Origin: Gonocerus acuteangulatus
Taxonomy: Eukaryota; Arthropoda; Insecta; Hemiptera; Coreidae
NCBI GenBank assembly: GCA_946811695.1
Contig: OX328128.1
Location: forward strand, 81,598,917 to 81,662,916
Length of the DNA stretch: 64,000 bases
Direction: 5' to 3'
The translations under genes and the position numbers were made by a program. The notes under the pieces were generated by a model, which made no database searches, was not told the DNA's origin, and saw nothing but the letters and a program-made list of their open reading frames with translations. Positions 31,721-43,433 of the stretch are shown here, in pieces; within the stretch, counting starts at the first letter, position 1; each line of letters begins with the position of its first letter.

Positions 31721-32563
31721 TGTATAAAAGAAACCTCACTGTTCTGGTTCAAGATGAGCAGGCGTTTCTCAGCGCGGATTCTCCGTCAAAAGTGAAACAC
31801 ACAACAGGAAAATTTTCTAATTTTTCCACTATTAAAAAGCCATTATTGAGGAAAGTAAAATGCGTTGATAAGAGAAAATATTAAACCCCTCTGTTTACTA
31901 TGATGATAAAATGGCGGGGAGGCGTGCTCGGGATTACGGCTCTTCCAATTAGCCTTCATCATAGCTACGGTTGGCAGGCCTGTATTATTGGCGGGAAAAT
32001 TAAAAAGAGATTATATTTGATACTTCGTATTTCTGGGAAAATTAACATTTCATTTCTCTCTTGTTTTTTTTTTTTTTTTTTTTTTTTTAACGGCGCATCT
32101 ACATCTTGGCCATTAGCGCCAATTTCTCTCTTGTTATTATGAAATAGAGTTTAAAGGGTTAAGGTAAAACTGCTTTAAGGTATTCTTGGCACAGCGTTAT
32201 TCCTGAAAATCTCTTATAGTGGAATCGAACACCACGGACAAATGGAGTATGGTGGACTGGAGATACGTGGAAATTATGGAATATGGAGGACTGCCATTTT
32301 TCAAATCCTATTAACCACTCACCATATTTCCCATAGGAGATTATTAAAAGCGGGAATATTATACCGTTTACTTCTAAGTATCTTAACTCTCTGAACATGT
32401 CTATATGTATTTAATATTATTTGCTTTTTAAAGAAGCGATTTCGGCTCAGTATTTAGAGCACTTGATATATCTTCTAAAGGACTTAAGCAAAAAACTCTG
32501 ACGCACACTGAAAGATTTTATATTTTAGTGTCGTCATTCTAGGGTCAGAATCGGGGTCAAGCC
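31721..32563. other. Unassigned DNA with a truncated SINE
   Basis: No gene recognised apart from the SINE tail at 32064-32121. Confidence 0.4.
32064..32121 (-). mobile_element. Extremely truncated SINE with 12-bp TSD
   Basis: Perfect ATTTCTCTCTTG at 32052-32063 and 32122-32133 encloses only a T run and 32 bp (AACGGCGCATCTACATCTTGG plus CCATTAGCGCC), i.e. poly(A) plus the SINE tail in sense orientation on the minus strand. Confidence 0.85.
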
Positions 32564-32571
32564 TTTAATGG

Positions 32572-32853
32572 CATGGGCGTATATAGAAAGTAATTTCGGG
32601 AGGGGCTGGGAAAATTTCGGGGAGGGGGGGGCTGAGACCATTTCCGGGGTATGGAATACTAAAAATTTAGAGCTTGGAATAGTTTTAGGCAACTAAAACG
32701 CTATTACACGTAAAATAAAATATTTTTTATGAAATAAGTGATCTTATTTAATTTATTTTTAAGGTTTTACGGCACGTTTTTACCATCAAATCAAAATTTC
32801 GGGGGGGGGGGGCTGAGGGGGCCTCAGCCCCCCCCCCCTTATATACGCCCATG
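32572..32853 (+). mobile_element. hAT-like MITE with 8-bp TSD
   Basis: Ends CATGGGCGTATATA and TATATACGCCCATG are inverted, and TTTAATGG stands on both sides (32564-32571, 32854-32861). Poly-G next to one end and poly-C next to the other extend the inverted repeat. An 8-bp TSD is characteristic of hAT elements. No transposase. Confidence 0.8.
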
Positions 32854-32861
32854 TTTAATGG

Positions 32862-34079
32862 ATACAAGTACAGAGGTAAATTAGGCTTACTGACCAAACT
32901 ATCTCCCTAGTGTGCCTTACGGTTAATAATCGGATACCTCCACAATATCTATTATTCTCGCTCATTTTCTGATTAATGGTGATTTTCAATTTCACATTAA
33001 ATGAGTAGTTTTTATTCCTGGAATATAGGAACTAGAGAAATTTTGTAGTCGTCATTTTAAAAATCATCTGATTTCCTGTAAGAATTTCTTATTTTAAATT
33101 TGGATCGCCTTGTGATCTAACGGAAATAACGTATAAAACAACTAATTTTTATGATATAAAGATTCGAAAAACAGCCGATAAGTACACGTTGACAGAAAAA
33201 TGAGTTCATCTACATAAATAATCGATAAAAATGATAAAGAAGTTATTTTAGCAGGTTTTTTGTTCTGGTTCGTGCCGAAAATAAAGTAGCAGCGGGAATA
33301 GGCGTTCGAGCGTGACCGAATAGAATCCAATACGTCGGAAACAAGTCAGCTGTTCTTTAATCAAGTCATCATATGTTTAAATATATATATTTACTCTGAA
33401 ATGACACTTGAATAACATTTTTATTAATTTCTTTGACGAAATATAAATAATATAATATTTTTTTTTTCTTTTGTAAATAGATTTTTTTTAACATATTTCA
33501 TATAGATGGCAGATCAGCTGACTTTTTTCCGCCATATTGGCATCTTTCTGCCTATAACTAGTCAGGCCTTACAAGTGAAAGGTTCTCATCCACAAGTTTA
33601 GGATATAATCCTCTGTATTTATAACATTTTCTGTTGTTTTGTTTTTTATATATTCATTTCACCATTAAAATAAATATTTTATGATAAATATTTTATGATA
33701 AGTGGGCATTGCAAATGATGTTTTTTTTTTTCCTTAAGGACTAATGGAAATATAGACAATATAGACAACGAGGGCGGGAGGAGGATAAATCCGCTATCAA
33801 TCACCAATGTTACTTTATGCATGTAGAATAAATTTGGTAATTTTGGTGCAAAACATAGTTTTCGTTGAAATTTCGTTCCAGTTTTAACAGCACAGATATT
33901 AAAATGAATCTGCTATATATTTTTCAAATACCACTCACTCACCGACCTATTATCGCCCAGCCCAAACCACTTTACAGAAAAATTTGAAATTTTGCATGGA
34001 CACTCCCTATAGGATGTAAACACTCGCTAAGAAAGTATTTTGTATTCAAATTTTAGGTATTTTCAGAGGGGTTTAAATT
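32862..34079. other. Unassigned AT-rich DNA
   Basis: No gene or shared repeat recognised. Confidence 0.4.
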
Positions 34080-34860
34080 TTTTGTTGGTTTTGAAGAGAG
34101 CACCGCCTCCGAAGCGTTGCATAAAAATCAATAAATAATAATAAAAACGCCTAGGCAGCAAGCGTTGCTAGGACGATAATAGCGCCTAGGCAGCAAGCGT
34201 TGCTAGGACGATAATAGCGCCTAGGCAGCAAGCGTTGCTAGGACGATAATAGCGCCTAGGCAGCAAGCGTTGCTAGGACGATAATAGCGCCTAGGCAGCA
34301 AGCGTTGCTAGGACGATAATAGCGCCTAGGCAGCATGTGTTGCTTGGACGATAACAGGTCAGCTGTTACCGTACTGTATCAATTTAATAATATTATTCTC
34401 ATTTGCGGTTAATTTCAACTATGATGGCAGACCTTGAATAACTAGAAATTAACTGTGATTTTGTCCCTCATAGAGTTTACGCTATACCTGGTCCATCCGA
34501 GGTAATAATATCCCGAACCCTTGCACAGCCTCCTCACCCATCAGCATCCCAAGTCGGAGCACTTCTTGGTAATGCTCACAAGTATAAAGGGTGTTTCCAA
34601 ATGACATCTTGGAAACACCCTTTATATTTATTATTGACAACGAATTTTAACCTGTACTGGCTAAACTCCTTTTACTGGTAACCTATAGATAACGGATGTC
34701 AAGAAACATTATACTTTGATTACTTATCAATTGATGAATGACATATAGTATGACGGGAACCGTGCTATAATAAACTGCACAAAATTATGTAGTAGTGTTC
34801 GTTTTGATGATACATTATTTAACGCAATAAAATAACTACTTATCTCCCGTGACGAAGCAC
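34080..34860 (+). repeat. Interspersed repeat F3, second copy, with minisatellite and hairpin
   Basis: Same block order as 31160-31720. Its 5' part is expanded into a 35-bp tandem array (34148-34357). The phrase AAAGGGTGTTTCCAA at 34588 is followed 8 bases later by its reverse complement, making a perfect 15-bp hairpin absent from the first copy. Confidence 0.75.
34148..34357 (+). repeat. 35-bp minisatellite, six copies
   Basis: Units start at 34148, 34183, 34218, 34253, 34288 and 34323. The first five agree except at the very edge and the sixth has several changes. Each unit contains the imperfect palindrome CCTAGGCAGC...GTTGCTAGG. Confidence 0.95.
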
Positions 34861-36011
34861 AACAGAGTTTCAAGCAAAATTAGGAAGAAATTTTGATCAA
34901 TAACATTTTCTGAACTTTTTAAATCACACAGCGATTGAGCTCAATGTAGTAACGTGCTGAGATGATGCAGTTCCAGTGCTTAGGAAATTTTTGTATTTTT
35001 CTGCAAACCTCTTTGTATTCCGCGGGGCCCCGCTCGAGTAATAAATTCCAAGAGAAACCTGCGAGACATGAATAATAAAAAGGCTTTAATTACAGACCAA
35101 GCTCCTTTATTTTTATTTTCTGTGAGTATATTAAAAAGACATCAATCATCTCCCTAACACACGTGCTTTCATTATTTATTTTTCTTGTGATATTATTTTT
35201 CCCTGTAAAAAGGCCAAGGTGGTCCCCTCAAAAGAGCCTAAATCCTATTAAAGGCTGCTCTAAGCCTTTCATACTTCAAAGGTAAGGGCCTCATAACATG
35301 TCCTCATTAAAAAACAAAATACATAAAAGCCCTTGGGTTTATTTTAATTAGAGAACAAGTATTATATTTACTTATATTGCTACTTTATTGTGGGTATTTC
35401 ATTCGTTTAATAATTAGCTATAATTATTCATATTTATTTTTAAAATGGCGGAAGTTCGTGTATATATTTAAAAACACTTCAACTTCTCTTAAGGGGAAAT
35501 CAAAATGAGATCAAAATCAAAGTCATTTTCTTCAATTTATAAATAAAAAATAATTCAATAATTTTCAATTCTTTATAGATAACGTTTTATATGGGATGTT
35601 GAAAATTTTTGATGACTATGTAATGTAATAGATCTATGCATAGTTTTAATGCCTATTTTACTTATGTATTTTATAAAAAATAATTTAAGTATGGACTCCA
35701 GGCCATGCAGGTACCCAAGGAAATGAAAAAAGTCCGACTCGCAGGAACTGCAGCATCTTAGCGCGGTTCCGTTCATGTCCCTAGTGCCATTTGATAAGCT
35801 TAGAAAAGAAATAAACTTTTTTTTTTTATATATCTCGTGAAAATTGTCAAAATCCTCTCGAATAAAAGTGATATTAAGGCGTCAGGGAAACCGACAATAG
35901 CTAACTTTTACACAGAAGCGGAAATTACAGAATCTGGCTCTCATTCTAAAGCAAAGCTCTGTAAATCATTACAAAATATGCCTAATAAAGCCTTTCTAGA
36001 GGATAAAGAAG
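34861..36011. other. Unassigned DNA with F1 3' ends
   Basis: F1-type 3' ends occur near 34950 (plus strand, degenerate) and at about 35728-35785 (minus strand, ACTCGCAGGAACTGC and ATCTTAGCGCGGTTCC). The part 35900-36000 resembles 20690-20760 in reverse. No gene. Confidence 0.5.
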
Positions 36012-36260
36012 CATGGGCATATATGAGGGGGGCTGAGGGGGCTGCAGCCCCTCCCGAAATTTTGAATTGAAGATAAAAACTTCTCGTAAAACCCTTAAAA
36101 ATAAATTAAATAAGATCACTTAGTTCATAAAACATATTTTATTTTACGTGTAATAGCGTTTTAGTTGCCTAAAACTATTCCAAGCTCTAAATATTTAGTA
36201 TTCCATACCCTGGAAATGGTCTCAGCCCCCCCCCCGAAATTGTTTTTATATACGCCGATG
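36012..36260 (-). mobile_element. hAT-like MITE, second copy, inverted
   Basis: Reverse complement of the 32.6-kb MITE (GGAAATGGTCTCAGCCCC, AATAGCGTTTTAGTTGCC). Flanked by TAAAGAAG (36004-36011) and TACAGAAG (36261-36268), an 8-bp TSD with one change. Slightly shorter than the first copy. Confidence 0.75.
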
Positions 36261-36450
36261 TACAGAAGGATCAAGAAGAAGTACACAAGATTGAGTAGAA
36301 TACCCTGCCTAATATAGCCTATATAGAATAATATGCCGAATAAAACCTATCTAGTAAATACACAAGGACAAATAAAAGTCTTGACGAATAACAAGTCAAG
36401 AAAAAAAACTTTATTTAACAAAATAAAACAAAGTTTATTTGCCCAACTAC

Positions 36451-39400
36451 AATATTTTATTTATTTATTTTATTTTGAGCTTCGCAATTGTAGTGATGAG
36501 CTCATGATGAGGAAAGTGTTGTCAGTCTAGTCAAAACACAAGACAATAATTAGGTAAAAAAAAAAAAAGAAAGAAAGAACACCAAAAACTAAAAAAAAGG
36601 GGGAAAAAATTAAAAAAAAAAAAAAAAAACAGTAACAAGAATTAAATAAACTAATTTGAGTGTCTAAATATATTCAATTAATTGCTTCTTGGTACAACAT
36701 GTATAATTTAAGCCTATGGCATCGTCATGACACAAGAAAAAATTGATGAATTATAACATTAAACAAAAAAAAATGAATGATGTAAATTACTGCGAGTTAA
36801 GAGGTATTTTAAGAGTTAAGATTTATATTTTTTCATATAAGTTGAGGTTCTTAAAGTGTTGGCGTATTGTGTTGATGTATGGACTACCTTCAGTCAGTAA
36901 GTCGTGAAGGTCGTGAGGAATGTCTAGATCACTACGTAGTCTACAGTCTGTCAGTATGTGTTTAATTGTCAAAGTCTCATTGCAACATGCACAGGTTGGT
37001 CTCTGCTTGTTTTCCATTAAATAAGAATGGGTTAGATGGCAGTGTCCAATACGAAGCCTAGTCAAAATAACTTCTTCACGCCTGTTGCGGTGTTCATTTG
37101 ACCAGGCTTTCGTAGTGTTTTTAATTTCTCGTAGTTTCGAGTCTGATCTCTGCCAGTCTAATTCCCATTCTTGGAGGACCTGTGCCTGTAATGCTGTACA
37201 CATGTCTGATGTTGTCAGTATGTTAATGTCTATAGTCTGTCTTTTTGTCGCCTGTTTTGCTGCTAAGTCTATACGTGTGCTTTGTGGTATGTCTTCATGT
37301 CCTGGTAGCCATAACATCGTGATGCGTTTGGTATGTTCTTGCAGAGTGTAAAGGTGTGAAAATATGCTTGCTATGATTGGGTTTGTGCTATAGACGTTTT
37401 CCAAGGAGAGTAAAGCACTTAAAGAATCCGTACATATAGTCAGTTTGTCTTTTTGTTGAGTACTGATGTTTGTCAGTGCTAGTAATATTCCTTGTAGTTC
37501 CGCTGTGAAGACTGTGCTTTGGTCAGGTAATTTCATCTGGTATGTTGTATTGTTTACTATTGCTGCAGTCCCGGTGCCGTAGTTTGTTTTGGATCCGTCA
37601 GTGTACAAATACTCTCCGTCTGAGTTCTGATTTATTATTGAATTAAACATTGTCCTGTAAAATATTGAAGCTGTCGGGTCAGTTTTTCTGTACTTTGTTA
37701 ATGTCAAATCAATCTTTAAGTTCTTTACTCTCCATGGAGGAATGTTTGTAAATGCATTCGTGTAAATTGGAGTTTGTAATAGTGTACTATATTTTTCATT
37801 TTCCTTCATTCTCACCATCAGTGGTTTTGCACGTGACCTCATGTATTGTTGTGACTTATTATTATTTAGAAAATCTTGGACGCATCTGACTCTCAGTCCT
37901 ATTGATTTTGCGATAAATCTAGTGCAAATCATTTGTCGCCTGTATTGCAGAGGAGGTTCACCTGTTATGGCACATAGACTATCAGCTGGGCTAGACCTAA
38001 AGGCACCAGTAGCTATTCTGAGGCCAGTATTATGGATAGTGTCAAGGAGTTTTAATGTGGTTGGGCTGGCAGATGAATAAGCTGAACAGCCATAATCCAG
38101 AAGAGACCTGGTATAGGCACGATAGAATGCAAGCATAGTACATTTGTCAGCACCCCACTTCGTATTACTCAGAATTCTCAGTAAATTCAAAGATTTCTTG
38201 CATTTATTAAGAAGTCTTTTCAAATGGGGCAACCACGTGAGATGTCCGTCGAATGTTAGTCCTAGAAATGTTAGTGTGTCTGTGCAGTTAATCTTTGTGT
38301 TGTCGAGTGTTAAGTCGCAGGTTAAGTTAAGTCGTTTTTTAGAGAAGATCATGTATTTCGATTTTTCTTTTGAAAATTTTAATCCTGATTTACATGACCA
38401 ATTCTCTAAATTGTGTAATGTCTGTTGAATATTGTGTTCTGCTATGTCTAGTCTACTGCTTGTACTGTATATGAGGAGGTCATCAGCATACAGGCAATAC
38501 TTTACTCCCTGGGTAACACAGCTGCTGATAGAGTTAATAGCGATATTAAATAGCGTTGTACTCAATACCCCTCCCTGAGGCACTCCATTCTCTTGTAGAA
38601 ATACATCAGATAAAGCAGGACCAATCCTAACTCGGAATGTTCGGTGGGAAAGATAATTGATTAGATATTGTAATATATTCCCTTGTAAGCCCCATTCCAT
38701 TAACTGTGTTAAAATGTTTCTTCTCCAGACTGTGTCATAGGTCTTTTCTAAATCCAAAGAAACAGCAAGTATGGACTTCTTTTCAAGAAAGGCATCAAGG
38801 ATATCGTTCTCCAGTCGAGCAATATGGTGCATCGTGCAATGCTGTGGTCTAAATCCACATTGATAGTCACACAGAAGATTTCGACATTCCAAAAACCATA
38901 GGATTCTTTTGTTGACCATCTTTTCCAGCAGTTTGCTGCTACAATTGGTCATAGAAATGGGTCTGAAACTCGACGCTAATGTTTTATCTTTCTCAGGCTT
39001 TAATATTGGAATAACTACAGCCTCATTCCACGAGAAAGGATAGGAGCCGTTCAAAAATACTTCATTAAAATGCTTGAGCAGAGTGACGAGGCCAATGGTA
39101 GGTAGGTTCTTGTACATGTCATACGTCAGTCCGTCCGGTCCGGGTGATGTTAAGCGTACGGTCTTGAGTGCGTGTGTCAATTCATTCATCGTAAATGGTT
39201 CATTTAAACAATGATTATTTTGTGTAGTTATGTTAAGTATTATTCTTTCTTCTTGAAATTTTTGCTGCAAAAACTGATTTGAATAGTTAGCATTGCTGGA
39301 TACTGAAGCGAAATATTCTCCCATAACATTACTTATGTCTTTTTGATCTGTCACAGTTATGTTATTGTTGTTTATTTCGGTTATAGGTTGTCTGTATTTT

Positions 39401-40560
39401 TTGTGCTGAATTTGGTTCATTTTGGTCCCTATGTCTTGTCCTGAAGTATGTTTGTTTATACTTGTCAAATAGTCTATCCAGCATTTTTTCTTGTTATTTT
39501 TAATTGTCCATTGGGCCTTCGCCTTCTTAAGTTTGTAGTTCTGAAGGTTAATATCTGATGGATTTCTACGAAATAAATTTAGAGCCTTTCTTCTATCTTT
39601 AACAGCTGCTTTGCATTCTTCATTCCACCAAGGGACGGGCCTTTTTGCGTACTTGTCAGAAGTCTTTGGTATACTGATTTCTGCTGCGTTAGTAATTAGT
39701 GAAGTAAAATCTTGGATAGTTTCTGTCTGCAAGTTCAGGATGTTATCAGTAATATATTTTTGAAAACAGTCCCAGTCAGCTTTTTTGGTATTAAATCTTG
39801 TGATGGTATTGCAAAATGGTGTGTATGTGGAGTGTTTTACAATAATGGGAAAGTGATCGCTTCCATAAGAATCTTTGATCACCTCCCATGTAAGGCGAGT
39901 GTATATGGAGTGTGGTGGTGTAGCTTAATGATACATCTATGTTTGAAAGTGTTCCTGTTCTTGGGCAAAGATGTGACGGTGAGTCAGTGTTAAGGGAGAT
40001 CAAGTCAAACTTTTCAAATATGGTTTGTAATTGAGTTCCTTTGCTATTACTGATTGGAGAATTCCACATTAAACTTTGTGCATTCAAGTCCCCTAAAAAT
40101 AGCAAAGGAGTAGGTAGTTGTGTCAGTAAGTCTTTCAGTCCTAGAACATCTATAGGTTCCCTCGGTGGAAGATATACAGAGCAGATTGTTATTGGGAAAG
40201 GAAGGTGTATCGAGACAGCCACAGCTTGGATTGTCGTCCTGAGTTGGATGGGTTTACTATGGACGCTGTCAGCTACTAATATCGCTACTCCACCACATGC
40301 TTTGCCTCCCAGGGAAAAGTCTCTCCTATAGATAGAGTAGCCGTGTATGCTGATTTCCTTGTCTTGTTTTAGATGTGTTTCTTGTAGTGCTATTGCTTGT
40401 ATAGGTAACTGACTCAGCAGCAACTTTAAGTCTCCTATATGCCTTTGCATTCCATTAATATTCCACTGCAATACAGACATGGGTTAAGAGAATAATATAC
40501 CTAATTAGGTCTATGGAGTAGACACAAATGGACCAAAAACAAGTCTTGTGGAATATTGTT
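36451..40560 (-). mobile_element. I-like LINE, nearly complete ORF2, no ORF1 seen
   Basis: Runs from an uncertain 5' end near 40560 to a terminal hairpin and tail at about 36500-36451 (minus strand reads GAGCTC...GAAGCTC, then AAAATAAAATAAATAAATAA). ORF2 contains endonuclease, RT and RNase H. Upstream, a 28-codon frame (about 40856 down to 40770) and AT-rich sequence are present but no zinc-knuckle ORF1, so the copy is probably 5'-truncated. No target-site duplication found. Confidence 0.8.
36823..40480 (-). pseudogene. LINE ORF2: APE endonuclease, reverse transcriptase, RNase H; one frameshift
   Basis: First part, 40480 to 39791: endonuclease with WNINGM, QETHL, VYLPP and GDLNAQS. A frameshift of one or two bases near 39880-39920 moves it to the frame 39882 to 36823, which opens with the last endonuclease motif SDHFPI, then RT (FRPIS, motif A SLDLEKTYDTVW, GVPQGGVLS at residues 433-441, YADD at 465-468), RNase H (TDGSK near 760, AELQ, TDSLSA, LPGHED, DLAAKQA) and a C-terminal CACC..H..C motif. 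About 1,230 codons in total. Domain order and RNase H place it in the I/R1-type group. The rest is open, so it was recently active. Confidence 0.9.
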
Positions 40561-41510
40561 TTTTTTTTTTTCTTATTAAATACTTTTTATCAATATTTAG
40601 TATATAACCTTTGTTGAAAACTATTGATTGCTAATTGATGAATCGGTTTACAACTAAGTAGTCTTTATGAATATTTAGTATATAACCTGTGTTTGGATCT
40701 GTGTTTTTGGGGTGCTCTCCGCCTAGGCTTTGTATTTGTGTCGGCAGATACCTGGGGTATATTTACAGCTCTTGAGGATTAACTCTTAGCAGGTAAATTT
40801 CCTGCGGCCCGCTTGTTTCTACGGGCATTGAACCGCCATATTCGCTCATAGTATCTAACCGTTGTGAAGTTTATTTTTGTATTTAGGACTTAATATACAT
40901 ATGTAGACTAAATCATAGCAAGAAGTAATCCTCCGTCGTCGGACAAAATCCACAGCAAAAACACGACATTTCATCAGAATCCCTTGCTTAATAAAACTTA
41001 TATAGAATAATATGCAAAATAAAGCCTATCTAGTGGATAAAAATAGAGGAAAAAAGCCGTTCGTGGTGGTAGAAAATCTTAAAAGTATTTCGCTCAGAAA
41101 TCTCCAAAATATTGTCACTAATTTTACGTATCCTGTTTTATAGCCAAATAGATTTATATTCTATAATCAATAAGAAAAAACCACTAACAATAAAAAACTA
41201 CGGGTAACAGATGAAAATAGGGAATACCAAGAATAATTCTAAAGAACAAAATCAACACCAGTACTGTAATCTAGATATTCATACGGCATCTTCGAATTCT
41301 AACAAACAAAATATTGATTCTAATTATACGTATCCTGTTTTATTGACAAATACATTTGACTACTATAAGCAATTAAAAACACTAGGGAATATGCCAAAGA
41401 ACTCGGAGTAGGAGCCTCGACAGTTTCAAGACATTTGAAGGAAATCGACAAATCCAAAACTGACATTTCATACGGTACAGCCTGATATATTTTTAACAAT
41501 GAATTGTTTT
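40561..41510. other. AT-rich DNA without recognisable genes
   Basis: The phrase CAATATTTAG/GAATATTTAGTATATAACC is repeated about 85 bp apart (40590-40690). Parts near 41000-41370 resemble F1 interior sequence. Confidence 0.45.
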
Positions 41511-41514
41511 TCTT

Positions 41515-42597
41515 ATTTTAATTAATCTGTTTTATTGTCAAATACATTATCCAACTTTAAGCAATTAAAAAATAACAAGGAATAAAAACAAACAAAAAGA
41601 ACCGTTCGAATAAACGAAATCAATTACTTCAAAGTTTAAGCACTTATTTCTCCGATTGACATAGCCTAATCAAAAATTGTTTCAGAATCTTTTTTGTAGA
41701 ACATTTAGTAAGCTTTCGCATGGTAATACTCCGTTTACCAATATTCCTAACCGTCTTCGAGATATTAGGGAATGTATACGAAGTTCCCAAAACATTTCAT
41801 GTCTGTTAATAATATATTTTATTCTAATCCTTCCTTAGCTCCAAACGTAACCAAAATTTTAACATATTAGTGTTGATGAAATTCAAACATGCAGAAAATG
41901 TTTCAACTGAATCCCATAATTTTAAGTATCAAAATCAAAGACAAAAAGAACAGTTCCAATAAGCGAAATCAATTACTTGAAAGTTTTTAGCACTTATTTC
42001 TCTCATTGACATCGCCTAATCAAAACTTTCATTAGAACCTTTTTTGTAGAGCATTTAGTAACCTTTCTCATGGTATTCTTTCGTTTCCCAAATTCTCAAC
42101 CTTTTTCGAGATATTAAGGAAAGTATACAAAGTTACCAAAACTTTTTTATGTCTGTTAATAAAATATTTTATTCTAACCCTTCCTTAACTCCAAACGCAA
42201 CCAAAATTTCAACATATTAGTTTTAATGAAAGTAGAACATGCAGTAAATGTTTCACCTGAATCCCATGATTCTAAGTACCCAAACCAAAAACGACATTCA
42301 AAAATTATTTTTTCAGTTTTCTCGAAAACGGTTAAAGCTATCGCCTTGAAAATGGTTCCATTCGTTTTCCTAGCCCAAGAAGCCTATAAAAAGAGTACTT
42401 AAAAGCTTATTAACTCAAAAACGTAAGCGTTACGATTTTTTTTGCGAATATGACCCCGAATATTTCGCCCCAAACGCCATCTTCCAGTGGGCGGATTTTG
42501 CTGGTTAACGAACTTGACCTTTCAAATTGGACGACAGATTTTTGTACCAAATTTCATCAAAATCGGACCATCAGGGAAGCCATAAATGAGCGAACAG

Positions 42598-42646
<49 letters not shown>

Positions 42647-42812
42647 TATACATATATATATATATATATATACAAATTTGAACCACCGTTATTTTCGGTC
42701 TCTAGGGGTTCTGAAACGCGAAATTTTCTTGTCGGCACTTCCGGATTGTTTCATTGTATCAACCTTATAAGCGGGGTTCCTCCCTATGGGGGAGGGAGGA
42801 ACCGCGCTAAAA
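41515..42812 (-). repeat. Repeat F1, minus-strand copy
   Basis: Reverse complement of 19242-20540: F1 start at 42812 (GAACCGCGCTAA on the plus strand), hairpin, GTGCCGAC block, (TA)n at 42600-42672, GTTCGTTAACCAGC block, and two consecutive 'GATTCA..TTGAAACATTTTC' paragraphs. It abuts a LINE fragment. Confidence 0.8.
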
Positions 42813-43433
42813 GCAGACATCCTAGCTAAGGAAGCGACTTCTATGGCTCTACCGGCGAATACTTTCTCACATCCTCGAGACGTTAAACGCCAAATAAACG
42901 AACTTATCTGGAAACCGTATCAAAGAAGATGGGAAACAAGCACAACCCACTTGAAAACATTTTATCCCTGAGTTCGCTCTACAATAGTCTACGATGACCT
43001 TTGTCGACGAGACTCAGTGGTAATTACAAGGCTGCGTATTGGACACACACGTCTAACACATGGCCATCATCTTGTCAGTAGGCGTCGTCCAAGTGGTGAT
43101 GTACTTACCGTGGATCATATTTTAGCGGAATGCTCCCAGTTGCAAAGAGCCAGGGATAGGTTTGATATTAACAGTAGAGACATTTTGAATAAAACAGAAA
43201 CATTTCAGAATATTATTGATTATCTTAAATTTATTAAAGCATACATACATATCTAAAAATTTAACTTCCTTTGAAAAAAAAAATATCGAGATTTAGATTA
43301 AAATATAATATTGTAAAATATAAACATTAGTAAAGATTTTAAATTTCAAATATTAAATAATTTTCGGCTAATTTAAACAGTAGAGTATTGTGCTTAAGGC
43401 CATTGTAGTCGACGCACAATAAATTATAAAAAA
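42813..43433 (+). pseudogene. LINE 3' end: last part of RNase H and C-terminus
   Basis: Begins at the F1 junction with ADILAKEATSMALP (end of RNase H), a stop near 42972, then VVITRLRIGHTRLTHGHH and a C-terminal DHILAECSQLQ motif to 43256. The 3' UTR ends with a hairpin (TTGTGC...GCACAA) and poly(A) at 43427. Related in layout to the two large LINEs but distinct in sequence. Dead, with at least one stop and truncation. Confidence 0.8.
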
